Shown piece by piece: positions 52,458-62,069 of a stretch of DNA of 64,000 nucleotides; position 1 is the first letter of the stretch, and each line of letters begins with the position of its first letter. Both the position numbers and the translations under genes were made by a program. The notes beneath the pieces were generated by a model. The model had not been told where the DNA came from. It made no database searches and saw only the letters and a program-made list of their open reading frames with translations. The DNA lies in assembly GCF_005116675.2 (NCBI RefSeq), contig NZ_CP050699.1, positions 2,751,001 through 2,815,000 on the forward strand, in the 5' to 3' direction. The stretch comes from Desulfosediminicola ganghwensis. Its GTDB lineage: Bacteria > Desulfobacterota > Desulfobulbia > Desulfobulbales > Desulfocapsaceae.

Positions 52458-53843
52458 ATGGCGGAACTGAGGGAAATTCTCAAGAGTCTTGAAGAGCAGA
52501 ATGCACCTGCAGCAAACCAAGTGGAAGGAGTAGCGCCATTAGAGGATGTTGATCTCTCTGATGAATATTTTGAGTTGAAGGCTACAATTCACGATCGGCT
52601 CGCAAAAGTTATCGACCTCTCGCTGCTCGATGATATCGAGGAGTATCGCCTGCGACGGGAGATCAGTCGGGCAACGGAGACCATCCTTGATGACAATAGC
52701 ATCGAGACCATCCCCCTCAACGCCAGGGAGCGCGGTCGGCTGCTGAAGGAGATCGAAAACGAGGTTATTGGACTTGGCCCGCTGGAAGATTTGATGAGCG
52801 ATAGCTCCATATCGGACATCCTGGTAAATTCCTATAACTCGGTCTATGTTGAGCGATTCGGTAAACTGGAAAAGAGCAGGGTCCGCTTCAAGGACGATGC
52901 CCACCTGATGCGTATCATCGAGAAGATTGTCTCCGCCGTTGGCCGAAGAATCGATGAGATCTCGCCCATGGTGGATGCCAGGCTGGCGGACGGTTCCCGC
53001 GTCAACGCCATTATCCCCCCACTGGCACTGGATGGCCCGTCCCTCTCTATCAGGCGTTTCTCTGTAGACCCTCTGACCCTAAAAGATCTGATTCTTTTAA
53101 AAACAATGACCTCCACTCTTGGGGAACTGCTGAAATCCATTGTCGGGGCCAGGCTGAATGTGCTGATCTCCGGCGGTACCGGTTCGGGCAAGACCACTAT
53201 GCTCAACGTTATGTCCCAGTTCGTTTCTCCGGCTGAGCGCATAGTTACCATTGAGGACTCCGCGGAATTGCAGCTTAAGCAGGACCATGTCGTCCGTCTC
53301 GAGACCAGGCCGCCAAATATAGAGGGCAAGGGCCAGATCACCCAGCGCAACCTGGTACGAAACTGCCTGCGTATGCGGCCGGATCGCATAATCGTCGGTG
53401 AGGTGCGCGGGGCCGAGGCGGTGGATATGCTGCAGGCCATGAACACCGGACACGACGGTTCGCTCACCACTGTTCATGCCAATACCCCGGTGGATGCCCT
53501 GATGCGTATCGAGACCATGGTCAATATGGCCGGCTTCAACCTGCCCAGTGAATATATCAAGAAATATATTGCCTCGGCGGTGGATGTGGTCATTCAGGTC
53601 GAGCGCTTGATGGACGGCTCGAGGAAGGTGGTGAGCCTGCAGGAGATCACCGGTATGGAAGGAAATGTGATAACCATGCAGGAGATTATCTCCTTTGATC
53701 AGCAGGGGGTGGATAGTGAAGGCAAAGTAATAGGCCATTTCACCACCCATGGTATCAGGCCGAAATTTTTCGATCGTTTCCTGAGAATGGGTTTGCCGAT
53801 GCCAGACCTAGTGATGGAGGAATCGGAGGAGAGAACGAGGTAA
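52458..53843 (+). CDS. tadA: TadA/CpaF, pilus assembly ATPase
   Basis: The hexameric motor of the Tad secretion system, 461 residues. Walker [10 protein letters not shown] is at 239-247, the Asp box IEDSAELQL and Walker [17 protein letters not shown] follow, and the His box [14 protein letters not shown] is intact. A VirB11/CpaF-like N-terminal domain spans about 40-210. AAAGGAAAG precedes the ATG. It lies 4 bp from tadB. Confidence 0.95.
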   Translation: MAELREILKSLEEQNAPAANQVEGVAPLEDVDLSDEYFELKATIHDRLAKVIDLSLLDDIEEYRLRREISRATETILDDNSIETIPLNARERGRLLKEIENEVIGLGPLEDLMSDSSISDILVNSYNSVYVERFGKLEKSRVRFKDDAHLMRIIEKIVSAVGRRIDEISPMVDARLADGSRVNAIIPPLALDGPSLSIRRFSVDPLTLKDLILLKTMTSTLGELLKSIVGARLNVLISGGTGSGKTTMLNVMSQFVSPAERIVTIEDSAELQLKQDHVVRLETRPPNIEGKGQITQRNLVRNCLRMRPDRIIVGEVRGAEAVDMLQAMNTGHDGSLTTVHANTPVDALMRIETMVNMAGFNLPSEYIKKYIASAVDVVIQVERLMDGSRKVVSLQEITGMEGNVITMQEIISFDQQGVDSEGKVIGHFTTHGIRPKFFDRFLRMGLPMPDLVMEESEERTR

Positions 53844-53846
53844 CTT

Positions 53847-54806
53847 ATGGAATACGCCTTTGCAGCCGCACTTTTTTTTCTGCTCCTTATCATCTTCGAG
53901 TTGCTCTACTCGTTTTTCAACAAGGGTGAAAGCCGCCCTATCGACAGGGTGATGGAGCGCTATAGCCGGGGAGAATTGCCGGACGAGCAGGAACTCGATA
54001 TCCTTTATTATAGAAAATTCAGTGAAATTAAATTGTTGAATGCTATTCTCAGCGCAAGCCCAATAGTCCGCCGCCTTGATAGCCTGATGCAGCAGGGTGG
54101 GGTAAACATGCTTGTAGGTGTCTATCTGCTGCTGACTATGACAATCGGTGCGGTGACCTTTCTGCTCTGCTCAATGGTTTCCTTTCCGTCTGTGCTGAGT
54201 GCGCTTATCACTGGCCTTGCTATGCTGGTGCCTTTTCTTTATCTCAAATTTCGGCGTGCCAGAAGACGGAGCAAGTTTGAGGCCCTTTTTCCGGATGCCC
54301 TAGATCTTATGGGCTATTCCCTCAAGGCTGGGCATTCCATCGTCGCCAGTTTCAAGATGGTGGAAGAAGAGATGGCCTCACCGGTAGGTGAGGAGTTTGG
54401 CCGGGTGGTGGAGGAGTTGAATTTCGGTATGGGCCTCGATGCATCACTCAGAACCTTTTCCAAGAGAATCGACTCTACCGAGCTGCGCTTTTTCGCCACT
54501 TCGGTGATTATCCAGCGAGAGACCGGCGGAAACCTAGTCGAGATGATTGAAAAAATTTCTGAGGTGATTCGAAAGAAATTTCGTTTTCGCGAGAAGGTGA
54601 AGGCCTTGAGCGCCGAAGGCAAGCTCTCTGCAGGAATCCTGCTTGCATTACCTTTCCTGACTGGAGCGGCAATATTGGTGACCAGCCCTAAATACCTGAC
54701 CGTTTTGGCCAGTGACCCGATTGGCCCCTATCTCATCGGTATAGCTGTGACCATGATGTCCATCGGCACCTTTATCATGTATCGACTCGTGCAGCTAGAT
54801 ATGTAG
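53847..54806 (+). CDS. tadB: TadB, inner-membrane platform protein
   Basis: A 319-residue GspF-like membrane protein. The GspF domain lies at about 150-280 with FPDALDLMGYSLKAGHSIVAS and TSVIIQRETGGNLVEMIEKIS. Membrane helices occur at the N-terminus, in the middle (about 92-132) and at the C-terminus. It is co-transcribed with tadA and tadC, which together form the motor platform. Confidence 0.95.
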   Translation: MEYAFAAALFFLLLIIFELLYSFFNKGESRPIDRVMERYSRGELPDEQELDILYYRKFSEIKLLNAILSASPIVRRLDSLMQQGGVNMLVGVYLLLTMTIGAVTFLLCSMVSFPSVLSALITGLAMLVPFLYLKFRRARRRSKFEALFPDALDLMGYSLKAGHSIVASFKMVEEEMASPVGEEFGRVVEELNFGMGLDASLRTFSKRIDSTELRFFATSVIIQRETGGNLVEMIEKISEVIRKKFRFREKVKALSAEGKLSAGILLALPFLTGAAILVTSPKYLTVLASDPIGPYLIGIAVTMMSIGTFIMYRLVQLDM

Positions 54807-54863
54807 AGGAGTATGAAACGGTACCATGTTATGAAATAAAGAGTTCGGTAAGGAGAGGTTGTT

Positions 54864-55826
54864 ATGCTTGCCCAGAATCTGCCGTTGATATTGTCTGTCG
54901 CTACTTTCGTTACACTGATTGTGTTGTATGGCGCTGTGGTTTCGTTAGTTGGTGTTCGAAAAAAACGGAACCAGCTAATAAGTAGAACCCGTAAATGGAG
55001 CGGAGGAGCTAACTTACCCTGTGCTGATGAGTACCAGACATCTGGGCAGAGAACAGAGAAATCGCGGCTGCCCTTTGGTCTGTCCCGCTTGTCGCGCCGA
55101 TCAGGTCAGATTGGCGAGGGTGGTATTTATGCTAATACCCCGCTCTTTTATCAACGGGCCGGACTCTACAATCCCGGCGTCATTCGCCTGTATCAGACAC
55201 TTCGTTACCTGCTGCTGCTGGCACCTCTCTGCTATCCGCTCTTTGCACGTGTCGTTCTGCAGCGGCCTGTGGGCACCCAAATTGTCCTGGGCGCCGTGCT
55301 GGCTGGAGCTTTGGGCTACTATCTGCCAGTGTTTTGGCTTAGGGTGGTTGCCAATTACCGTAAAAAAGACCTGAACCGGAGTTTTCCCGACGCCCTTGAC
55401 CTGCTGATGGTCTGCATGGAAGCTGGGCTGGGCATCGACTCCGCTATTCGCAGGGTCTCCCGGGAGATCCATATTGCCAGCGCTGAACTTGCCAAGGAAT
55501 TGAAAATACTCTCCCTGGAATTGAAAACCGGTATGTCGAGGAATATTTGTCTGAGAAACCTGGCGCGCCGGACTGACCTGCCTGATATCGATAACCTGGT
55601 AAGTCTTCTTATTCAGGCGGAGAAGTATGGCACGGGTGTAGCCAACGCGCTGAGAATTCATGCGGAGGAGATGCGGCAGAGGCGGTACAGCCGGCTTGAA
55701 GAATTGGCCGCAAAGCTGCCGGTAAAGCTGGTTATTCCATTAATGATTTTCATATTTCCGGCCCTTTTCGTGGTTATTGCCGGTCCCGCAGCCATACAGG
55801 TGTTGCGGGTAATAATTCAGGGGTGA
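54864..55826 (+). CDS. tadC: TadC, inner-membrane platform protein
   Basis: A 320-residue paralogue of TadB with FPDALDLLMVCMEAGLGIDSA and LIQAEKYGTGVANALRIHAEEM in the GspF-like domain and a closing helix LVIPLMIFIFPALFVVI. Residues 36-80 are a polar loop after the first helix. It starts 57 bp after tadB; tadD begins 4 bp after its stop. Confidence 0.95.
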   Translation: MLAQNLPLILSVATFVTLIVLYGAVVSLVGVRKKRNQLISRTRKWSGGANLPCADEYQTSGQRTEKSRLPFGLSRLSRRSGQIGEGGIYANTPLFYQRAGLYNPGVIRLYQTLRYLLLLAPLCYPLFARVVLQRPVGTQIVLGAVLAGALGYYLPVFWLRVVANYRKKDLNRSFPDALDLLMVCMEAGLGIDSAIRRVSREIHIASAELAKELKILSLELKTGMSRNICLRNLARRTDLPDIDNLVSLLIQAEKYGTGVANALRIHAEEMRQRRYSRLEELAAKLPVKLVIPLMIFIFPALFVVIAGPAAIQVLRVIIQG

Positions 55827-55830
55827 AATC

Positions 55831-57363
55831 ATGAAACAGACAATATCCGGCCTGAAACGAAGATATCTGCTCGCACTTTTTTCCTTCATACTGTTGACGT
55901 TGCTGTTACTTGGCAGTTGCAGTGCCTATAACAGTGGGCTCGGTTATTTCGATATGCTTGATGATGAAAAGCATAGCCTGCGTAATAAACGGGCGGCCGA
56001 AAAGTTTTGGTCCTCCGTGCGACCCATGTCAACCCTTTCCGAGTCCCACTACAAATTAGGCCGTCACTACCAGAAGCAGGGCAGATACAAGCAGGCCATT
56101 GAGGAATTTTCCAAGGCCTTGAATGTAGACGCCCGCCTTTGCAAAGCGTATAACGGTATTGCCATGTCTTATGACGCCTTAAAAGAGTGTGATCTGGCAC
56201 ATAAAGCCTACGAACTGGCCCTGGGCTGCGACCCTGGGAAAGCATATATTTACAACAATTACGGGTACTCCAGCATTCTCTGCAATAAGCTGGAAAAGGG
56301 GACGGCCTTGCTGCTTAAGGCCGAAGAACTTTCCACCGGCAGTGAACAGATAAAGAATAATCTGGAGCTTGCCCAGCTTGCAACGACCCGGCAGCCAAAT
56401 GCAGATTGCAATATTTTACCGGCGGATGTCTCAGATGTGGATTTGGCTCAAGCCACTCCCAGAGAGCTGGCAACCTATCTTGCCACTGCAGCAGAGCAGA
56501 AAATTGAGCAGGAAAAAGTTGTAGCACAGAAAGCCGAGGCAGCCAAAAAAGCGGCTGAAGCTGATGAGGTGTCTCAGGATGCACCAGCACTGCTTGAACA
56601 ACCTTCTGTTGTATTTGTGCCCTCAGCAGGAGCAAACTTTCAACCACATTTACTGGTAGATGATTTTGAACCTCAAAAGACCGAAGAATTGACACTACCT
56701 GCTGACACAAGTGTTGCAGCGGTGAATACCGGTCATGCGATTAAGCCTGTTTTGAAAACAACAAGCAAATCTGCTGTTCCTCAGCCGGCAAAAGCGATGG
56801 TAAAAGTCGAAACCGAAAAAGACAAGGGTGTGGACATACCTGCTTTCGAGCCAAAGCCGGAAATGCTCATGCTGCCTGTTGATCCTCTGGCACCGGCTAA
56901 AGCTCCCGAGGTGCAGGCTAAATCACCAACATTGCCTGAAGAGACTGAAGTTGAAGATAAGTCACAGGCTTTTTTCAAAAAGACCGAAACCGGTGTGGAA
57001 GTCTCCAATGGCAACGGGGTAACCGGTATGGCCAGGAGAAGTTCAGAGTTGCTGGGTGACTACGGTTTTAAGGTACGTCGCATTACCAATGCCAGAAGTT
57101 TTCAGTTTGATAACAGCATAATCTATTACCGTGATGGCTATTTGGCAGTAGCGGAAGAATTATCACATTTTATACCAGGTGACCAGCAACTGGAACAGGT
57201 CGATTCACTTGGTAGATCTGCAATCGGTGTTCGAGTACTGTTGGGTAATGATATGGTGATGCTTGATTTTCCGGCCCATTTCACCCAGCTCAGTTATGTG
57301 CAACTGGAGGAAGGAAAACCGGGAGTCTGGAAAGATCTGGTAACACTTACCATGGACGAGTAA
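55831..57363 (+). CDS. tadD: TadD-like TPR lipoprotein with LytR C-terminal domain
   Basis: A 510-residue lipoprotein: signal peptide ending in LLGSC. TPR repeats lie at about 66-175 (YKLGRHYQKQGRYKQAIEEFSKALN and following), as in TadD assembly factors. A Lys/Ala/Glu-rich linker (about 200-385) leads to a LytR_C-type domain (about 390-480, GVEVSNGNGVTGMARRSSEL). LytR_C domains are usually linked to cell-wall attachment proteins, so the fusion may tie the pilus base to peptidoglycan. The gene is much longer than ordinary tadD. Confidence 0.85.
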   Translation: MKQTISGLKRRYLLALFSFILLTLLLLGSCSAYNSGLGYFDMLDDEKHSLRNKRAAEKFWSSVRPMSTLSESHYKLGRHYQKQGRYKQAIEEFSKALNVDARLCKAYNGIAMSYDALKECDLAHKAYELALGCDPGKAYIYNNYGYSSILCNKLEKGTALLLKAEELSTGSEQIKNNLELAQLATTRQPNADCNILPADVSDVDLAQATPRELATYLATAAEQKIEQEKVVAQKAEAAKKAAEADEVSQDAPALLEQPSVVFVPSAGANFQPHLLVDDFEPQKTEELTLPADTSVAAVNTGHAIKPVLKTTSKSAVPQPAKAMVKVETEKDKGVDIPAFEPKPEMLMLPVDPLAPAKAPEVQAKSPTLPEETEVEDKSQAFFKKTETGVEVSNGNGVTGMARRSSELLGDYGFKVRRITNARSFQFDNSIIYYRDGYLAVAEELSHFIPGDQQLEQVDSLGRSAIGVRVLLGNDMVMLDFPAHFTQLSYVQLEEGKPGVWKDLVTLTMDE

Positions 57364-57376
57364 GAGAGCAATTGCA

Positions 57377-58378
57377 ATGAGAAAGACAACTGTTTTGGGT
57401 AGTGAATGTGTATTATCCGGCATGGGACAACTGGTAAGAAGATACAATATCGCCCTCTGTGTTTCCCTGTTGCTGGTATTGTTGTTGACTGGTGGTTGTT
57501 CTGCGTTGCAGGATAAGAGTGCAGCGTTAAATCTGGAGCGGCAGATTGCCCGGCAGCAGGTGGCAAGGGAGATGGTCCATGACGTTTCTGTATCGGAAAA
57601 GCGCAGTGCCGCAGAGTATGAAGAGCTTGGTGACAGATATTTGCTGCGTCGCGATATAAGCCGTGCCTATCTCTATTATATGCGAGGGCTTGAGATTGAA
57701 CCGGAGCGGGTTTCCTTATTGGAAAAACAGGCAGCATTATTGTTGGCAAAGCATAAGTTTTTTGAAGCGGAAATCGTCTATCGAAAGCTGCTATCCATAA
57801 ACAGTGCCAGCGCAGTGGCACTTGAGGGGCTCGGCAAGGCACTTTTTGGCCAGAACAAATATGATACAGCCGCAGAAAACCTGCAGGCAGCTCTGGCAAT
57901 TACTGATGCATCCTGGGCCATTTATGAATATCTTGGCCTGATTGCCAGTCATCGGCAGGATTTCGATCTGGCTCGAAGCTGGTTCGCAAAGGCGATGGAA
58001 CTGCAGCCTGATGACGAAACTTTGCTGAATAATCTTGCTGTCAGCCATTATCTGAATGGTGATTATAAAGAGGCATTACGCGTATTCAGCACGTTGGCAA
58101 AAGCAACAGACGAGCGTAAAGTGCATAATAATCTGGCACTTACATATTTTAAACTCGGTTACTATGACCAGGCGATGACGGCCTTTAAAAGGGGCTCGAA
58201 GAGTGAGGCAGAAGCGTACAACAGTCTGGGCTATCAATATCTGGTAAACAGTCAGTTTTTGAAGGCAATAAAAGCGTTTGAAAAGGCGATCGACCTGAAC
58301 CCCAAATATTATGTTGCGGCTGAAAAGAATCTCACCACTGCCCAAAACGCATATGCCGCTGTTGGCGGGAATCTATAG
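57377..58378 (+). CDS. Second TPR lipoprotein of the Tad locus
   Basis: A 333-residue protein with an N-terminal signal ending in the lipobox LTGGC and then TPR units: YEELGDRYLLRRDISRAYLY, ALEGLGKALFGQNKYDTAAE, LNNLAVSHYLNGDYKEALRV and YNSLGYQYLVNSQFLKAIKA. It lies 13 bp after tadD and ends the operon at a strong terminator. Together with TadD it gives two TPR lipoproteins for pilus assembly. Confidence 0.85.
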   Translation: MRKTTVLGSECVLSGMGQLVRRYNIALCVSLLLVLLLTGGCSALQDKSAALNLERQIARQQVAREMVHDVSVSEKRSAAEYEELGDRYLLRRDISRAYLYYMRGLEIEPERVSLLEKQAALLLAKHKFFEAEIVYRKLLSINSASAVALEGLGKALFGQNKYDTAAENLQAALAITDASWAIYEYLGLIASHRQDFDLARSWFAKAMELQPDDETLLNNLAVSHYLNGDYKEALRVFSTLAKATDERKVHNNLALTYFKLGYYDQAMTAFKRGSKSEAEAYNSLGYQYLVNSQFLKAIKAFEKAIDLNPKYYVAAEKNLTTAQNAYAAVGGNL

Positions 58379-58410
58379 AAAAAAGAAATCTTTACGAAAG
58401 CTAATTATTC

Positions 58411-58452
58411 AAAAGACGGCCTTGCATGGAAGTGTTGCAAGGCCGTCTTTTT
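58411..58452 (+). terminator. Terminator of the Tad operon
   Basis: AAAAGACGGCCTTGCA pairs with TTGCAAGGCCGTCTTTT in a 15-16 bp stem with a short loop and T-rich tail. It is the only strong terminator between flp and this point. Confidence 0.95.
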
Positions 58453-58588
58453 GATTTCTGATTGCCCCTGATTTTTACTTTGTAAAGGTTCTGGTGGAGA
58501 GGTGGGTGTAAGGAAGCGCTTTTTTAGCTTTAAGCTGTTACCCCTATCCTCTTGTTCCTCTCACCTCACGTTGTAAATAGGAGCATTA

Positions 58589-58993
58589 TTACTTCCCGCC
58601 TTTCCCGCCACCGCCACCACCAGAACCACCACCAGAACCAGAACCAGAACCGCCGCCGCTGCCACCGCTTCCGCCGCCGGAACTACCGGAACCACCACCT
58701 GCAGAAGAACTACCACCCTGGTTGGGAGATTCCCCCATCTGGGTCTGATGCTCGTGCTGTTGACGATTACGGTTCTGGTTCATGGCAGGATCTGGATTGG
58801 CATTCGGGTCATCCGAAAGTTGGTATTGCGGACAGTCCGGGCTGTCGCAATCCTGCACGTGAAGCTTCTCCTTATCCTGTACATGGAGCTTATCCTTATC
58901 CTGTATCTGCTGCTTGTCTGCGGCAAACAGTGCGGTGGGGAGTGCCAGGCTGAGAACAGCCAGAACTGTAACTGTAATTTTTGCGTGTTTCAT
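58589..58993 (-). CDS. Secreted Gly/Ser-rich low-complexity protein
   Basis: A 134-residue protein. AAGGAGG 5-7 nt before the ATG is a near-perfect ribosome-binding site. A signal peptide (about 1-24, ending LFAA) is followed by an imperfect 8-residue repeat QDKDKLHV/QDKEKLHV, two Cys in DCDSPDCPQ, a Gln/Asn-rich part, and a C-terminal tail of about 50 residues that is almost only Gly and Ser with a final GKGGK. No family recognised. It may be an extracellular matrix or surface-coating peptide; it sits just beyond the Tad locus on the opposite strand. Confidence 0.7.
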   Translation of the reverse strand: MKHAKITVTVLAVLSLALPTALFAADKQQIQDKDKLHVQDKEKLHVQDCDSPDCPQYQLSDDPNANPDPAMNQNRNRQQHEHQTQMGESPNQGGSSSAGGGSGSSGGGSGGSGGGSGSGSGGGSGGGGGGKGGK

Positions 58994-59211
58994 CTTGTCC
59001 TCCTTGGGAGTGGAAATGAATTTACCGGATTATCTTTAACCGGATGAACGCGTAAACTGCATAGGATCGAATATCTGAAATTTTAGCCAATTTTTACTTT
59101 CCACTGATATCTATAGCACAAATAGCAAAGCAACTGCTATAGTTTGTTATGTTTTGATCCTGATTACAACTAATACATTCTATCCGCGTTTGTTCGAAAT
59201 GGGGAAGAGGA

Positions 59212-61137
59212 ATGAATATACGCCGGTTTCAGTTTATCGTATTCTCCTGTGTGGTTTCTACAGGGATCTTTTTTTATTTGTTTACCAGGGTTTCCCTGGA
59301 TGAGGTGCTGAGCGCCGTTGGTAACCTCGATCCCGCCTGGTTTGTCTACTTCCTGTTGTTTTCTCTCCTGATGAGCATCTTCAGGACGTGGCGATACCAT
59401 CTTCTGCTTGCAACTTCAGGTTTTCAGGTAAAGAAAATCCCACTGTTTCTGGTGACGCTGGTCCGAAATTTTTTCTCAGATCTGTTGCCGGCGAGATTCG
59501 GCACCCTGATCTACGTCTACCTGATCCGAACCAGGTTAAATGTTCCTCTTGCGCCAGCCGTATCGAGTTTTGCCTATGCCTTTATTTTTGATATCCTGGC
59601 ATTGGCGGTGATGCTGGCACCTGCCGTACTGCTGATCGGAGGTATAACTCAGTCGGGAAAAATCGTCCTCGTCGCAGGCGGAATCCTCGGTATAATCTGT
59701 ATTGTCATTGTCTACTGTATGCCTGGTTTGACCCTCTGGAGTGCGTATGCTATTGAGCGTCTAACTTTTATACCGCCAAGCTGGCGGAGTTGGCTGACAT
59801 CGGAGCTGCGTTCTCTGCGAGACCATTTGCTCAAGGTGCGGGAACAGGGCCTGTATTGGCACATTCTTGCACTGTCCCTTTGTGTGCGCCTCTGCAAGTA
59901 TCTTGGGCTTTATGTACTGCTTTTAGGGTTGGTGCTGCCTCTTGGTTATACTGTGGGCAATTTTCCCTTCCCCAATGTTTTTCTGGGGCTCTGTAGTGCC
60001 GAACTGGCTGCGAGTCTGCCAATTTCAGGAATTGCCGGCTTCGGTGCCTATGAAGGGGCCTGGGCCATGGTCTTTCAGATGCTTGGTTACAGTGAAAAGC
60101 TGGCGGTGTTGACGAGCATTTCCCATCATCTGATTACCCAGATCTACGGCTATAGCCTTGGCGGACTTGCTTTACTGGTGTTGGTGTTACCGTTTTTCAG
60201 GGAAGATGGAGATATGACAATTGTTCCAGGTAAGAGCAGCGCAGCAGTTGCCGGCCAATTGTTCTGGTTTAAATTTGTTGCCAGTGTTGCGGCTGCCGTG
60301 TTGATCTGTCTGTTTCTTTTGCCGGGTGGCGCCAAGACAGGGAGGCAGGCCAGAGCGGAACCAGTGCTGGGCGAGGCGGCAACCAGCAGTCTCTTGATAG
60401 CGGGTAAGGTGGTGTATCAGCGTGCAGATGGTATCTACATGACTGAGATCGATTCGGGGATAACCGAGAAGCTGGTTTCGGGAGGCACCTATCCGCGCTG
60501 GTCTCCTGATGGGGAGCAGGTTGCCTATGTGAGCGGCAACGACATTATGCTCTTTGATCAGAATGACAAAAAATCAAGGAAACTGGTGACCGCTGGCGAG
60601 GCGCGGGCAGTATGTTTTCGGGAAGATGGCAAGGCCGTACTTTTTACCGATGGTAAATCTGTAAGGGAAGTGGAAATCGCCACGGGCACAAACCGTACCC
60701 TCATCAAAGGCAATCGCTTCTTCGAGCTTGATATCGCCGCGGGCGGCAGCCAACTCACAGTGACAGAAAAATCCCTCACAGGCTATCGGGTTCGTATTTA
60801 CGATCTCAAGTCGTTTGAGGCAACAAGCGTTGCCAAGGGGTGTTCCGCTTCATTCTCGCCCAATGGTAAGCTGGTCACAGTAAACGGCGGTGACCATACC
60901 TTTGTGCAGCTTTACGGTGCTGAGGATCTGCAGGAACGTGGACGGATTCCGTCACCCCAGGGCCAGCGCTTTGATAACCAGTTCTGGTCGAACCACCGTG
61001 ACTGGCTGGTCTCCACAGTGGAGGGAAAAGCAACCAATATATACATTCATCACGTTCCAACGGGCAACTCCCGAAAAGTTACTGATTTCGGAGACTGCGA
61101 TCGTGCCGATCTGTTTGTAGTGTCAACTTCCTTGTAG
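59212..61137 (+). CDS. Flippase-like membrane protein fused to a TolB-type beta-propeller
   Basis: A 641-residue protein. Residues 1-340 match the lysylphosphatidylglycerol synthase transmembrane/UPF0104 family with about eight helices (FRTWRYHLLLATSGFQV; NFFSDLLPARFGTLIYVYL; ISGIAGFGAYEGAWAMVFQ). One more helix at about 350-375 leads to a periplasmic propeller, residues 395-641, with PD40 motifs YPRWSPDGEQVAYVSG and ASFSPNGKLVTV. The fusion suggests lipid or polysaccharide flipping linked to an envelope sensor or scaffold. The gene is monocistronic. No disruption is seen. Confidence 0.8.
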   Translation: MNIRRFQFIVFSCVVSTGIFFYLFTRVSLDEVLSAVGNLDPAWFVYFLLFSLLMSIFRTWRYHLLLATSGFQVKKIPLFLVTLVRNFFSDLLPARFGTLIYVYLIRTRLNVPLAPAVSSFAYAFIFDILALAVMLAPAVLLIGGITQSGKIVLVAGGILGIICIVIVYCMPGLTLWSAYAIERLTFIPPSWRSWLTSELRSLRDHLLKVREQGLYWHILALSLCVRLCKYLGLYVLLLGLVLPLGYTVGNFPFPNVFLGLCSAELAASLPISGIAGFGAYEGAWAMVFQMLGYSEKLAVLTSISHHLITQIYGYSLGGLALLVLVLPFFREDGDMTIVPGKSSAAVAGQLFWFKFVASVAAAVLICLFLLPGGAKTGRQARAEPVLGEAATSSLLIAGKVVYQRADGIYMTEIDSGITEKLVSGGTYPRWSPDGEQVAYVSGNDIMLFDQNDKKSRKLVTAGEARAVCFREDGKAVLFTDGKSVREVEIATGTNRTLIKGNRFFELDIAAGGSQLTVTEKSLTGYRVRIYDLKSFEATSVAKGCSASFSPNGKLVTVNGGDHTFVQLYGAEDLQERGRIPSPQGQRFDNQFWSNHRDWLVSTVEGKATNIYIHHVPTGNSRKVTDFGDCDRADLFVVSTSL

Positions 61138-61223
61138 TATGAGGCTCCCCCCAATCCCTAATACACAAATAGGAAAAACGTGCTTACCGCGTGCTCAGTC
61201 AGCAAGGTGTTGCGCTGACCTCT

Positions 61224-62063
61224 CTACTGGGTGGTGATGACCTGAAACCGGAGACCGTTAAAACTCAGCACTACGCCTTCCCAGGTGATCTCCTCAAGTA
61301 ACAATCCCTTGTCAATCCACTGGCCCTGGCGCTTGATCTGGTTATTGACAATAATCATCCGTTTTTCGGGCTGTTCTGAATAGGTATGGGCTGCAAAACG
61401 AAGATTGGGGATATCTGTGCGGACATCAGCCGGGAGTTCGCTTAAATAAGGCAGGCTGTCTCTGGGGATAATTTTTTCATCCGTGTTTTCAGAAGAAGTC
61501 TCTTTGGCCGGGGTAATGGGTGCAGGTTGCAGGGTTACATCCGGCTGTTGTATTGGCTGCTCCTTTGGCTCATCGGCAATGGAGGGCGAATTGCCAGTGG
61601 CTTGCCGGGCAATGGGTTGTTCGGTGATTTGGGTCTTTGGTGTGGGTTGTTCGATAATCTGGGTCTTCGGTGTGGGTTGTTCAGTAACCTGGGGCTTCGG
61701 TTCGGGTTGTTCAGTAACCTGGGGCTTCGGTACGAGTTGCTCAGTAACCTGAGTCTTCGGTGTCGATTGTACTATTTTTTGAGCCGTATTTTTTTGAACT
61801 GCCGGGATTTTCTCGGCGGCCGTCGCAGAATCTTTTGAGGTTATCTGCAGGGAGAAAGGCAGATAGGGAACGACATACCAAAAGATAGCGCCTGAGGATA
61901 CGACGAAGACTGTGGTCAGCAGCACAACCCACAACGTTTTGGGCTTTTTTTTCCGCCTTTTGCTGAACTCCGGATAGACCGAGTGTCGGCTCTGCAAGTC
62001 TGGGATGGTGCCCTGCTGCCGCTCGTTGTCAGATTTTTTCAGTGCATCAAGGATATAAGACAT
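61224..62063 (-). CDS. gspB: GspB-like type II secretion accessory protein
   Basis: A 279-residue protein: a cytoplasmic N-terminus MSYILDALKKSDNERQQG typical for GspB, one membrane helix (about 43-62), a periplasmic linker with five 10-residue Pro/Gln/Thr repeats, and a C-terminal GspB domain (about 205-279, LPYLSELPADVRTDIPNL...). GspB works with GspA to help the secretin cross peptidoglycan. It starts 6 bp after gspA ends. Confidence 0.85.
   Translation of the reverse strand: MSYILDALKKSDNERQQGTIPDLQSRHSVYPEFSKRRKKKPKTLWVVLLTTVFVVSSGAIFWYVVPYLPFSLQITSKDSATAAEKIPAVQKNTAQKIVQSTPKTQVTEQLVPKPQVTEQPEPKPQVTEQPTPKTQIIEQPTPKTQITEQPIARQATGNSPSIADEPKEQPIQQPDVTLQPAPITPAKETSSENTDEKIIPRDSLPYLSELPADVRTDIPNLRFAAHTYSEQPEKRMIIVNNQIKRQGQWIDKGLLLEEITWEGVVLSFNGLRFQVITTQ
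61611..61760 (-). repeat. 30-bp tandem repeat within gspB
   Basis: Five tandem copies encode PKTQVTEQLV, PKPQVTEQPE and similar 10-residue units in the periplasmic linker. Differences among copies are mainly in the third codon (T or P) and in V/I positions. The number of copies could vary between strains and set linker length. Confidence 0.85.
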
Positions 62064-62069
62064 ATTTTC

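Noticed and set aside
58600-58720. CRISPR-like or microsatellite array
   Set aside because: The repeats are degenerate Gly/Ser codons inside a coding frame with signal peptide and ribosome-binding site; no spacer-repeat structure exists.
61611-61760. CRISPR array
   Set aside because: The 30-bp units are contiguous without unique spacers and encode an in-frame peptide repeat of GspB.
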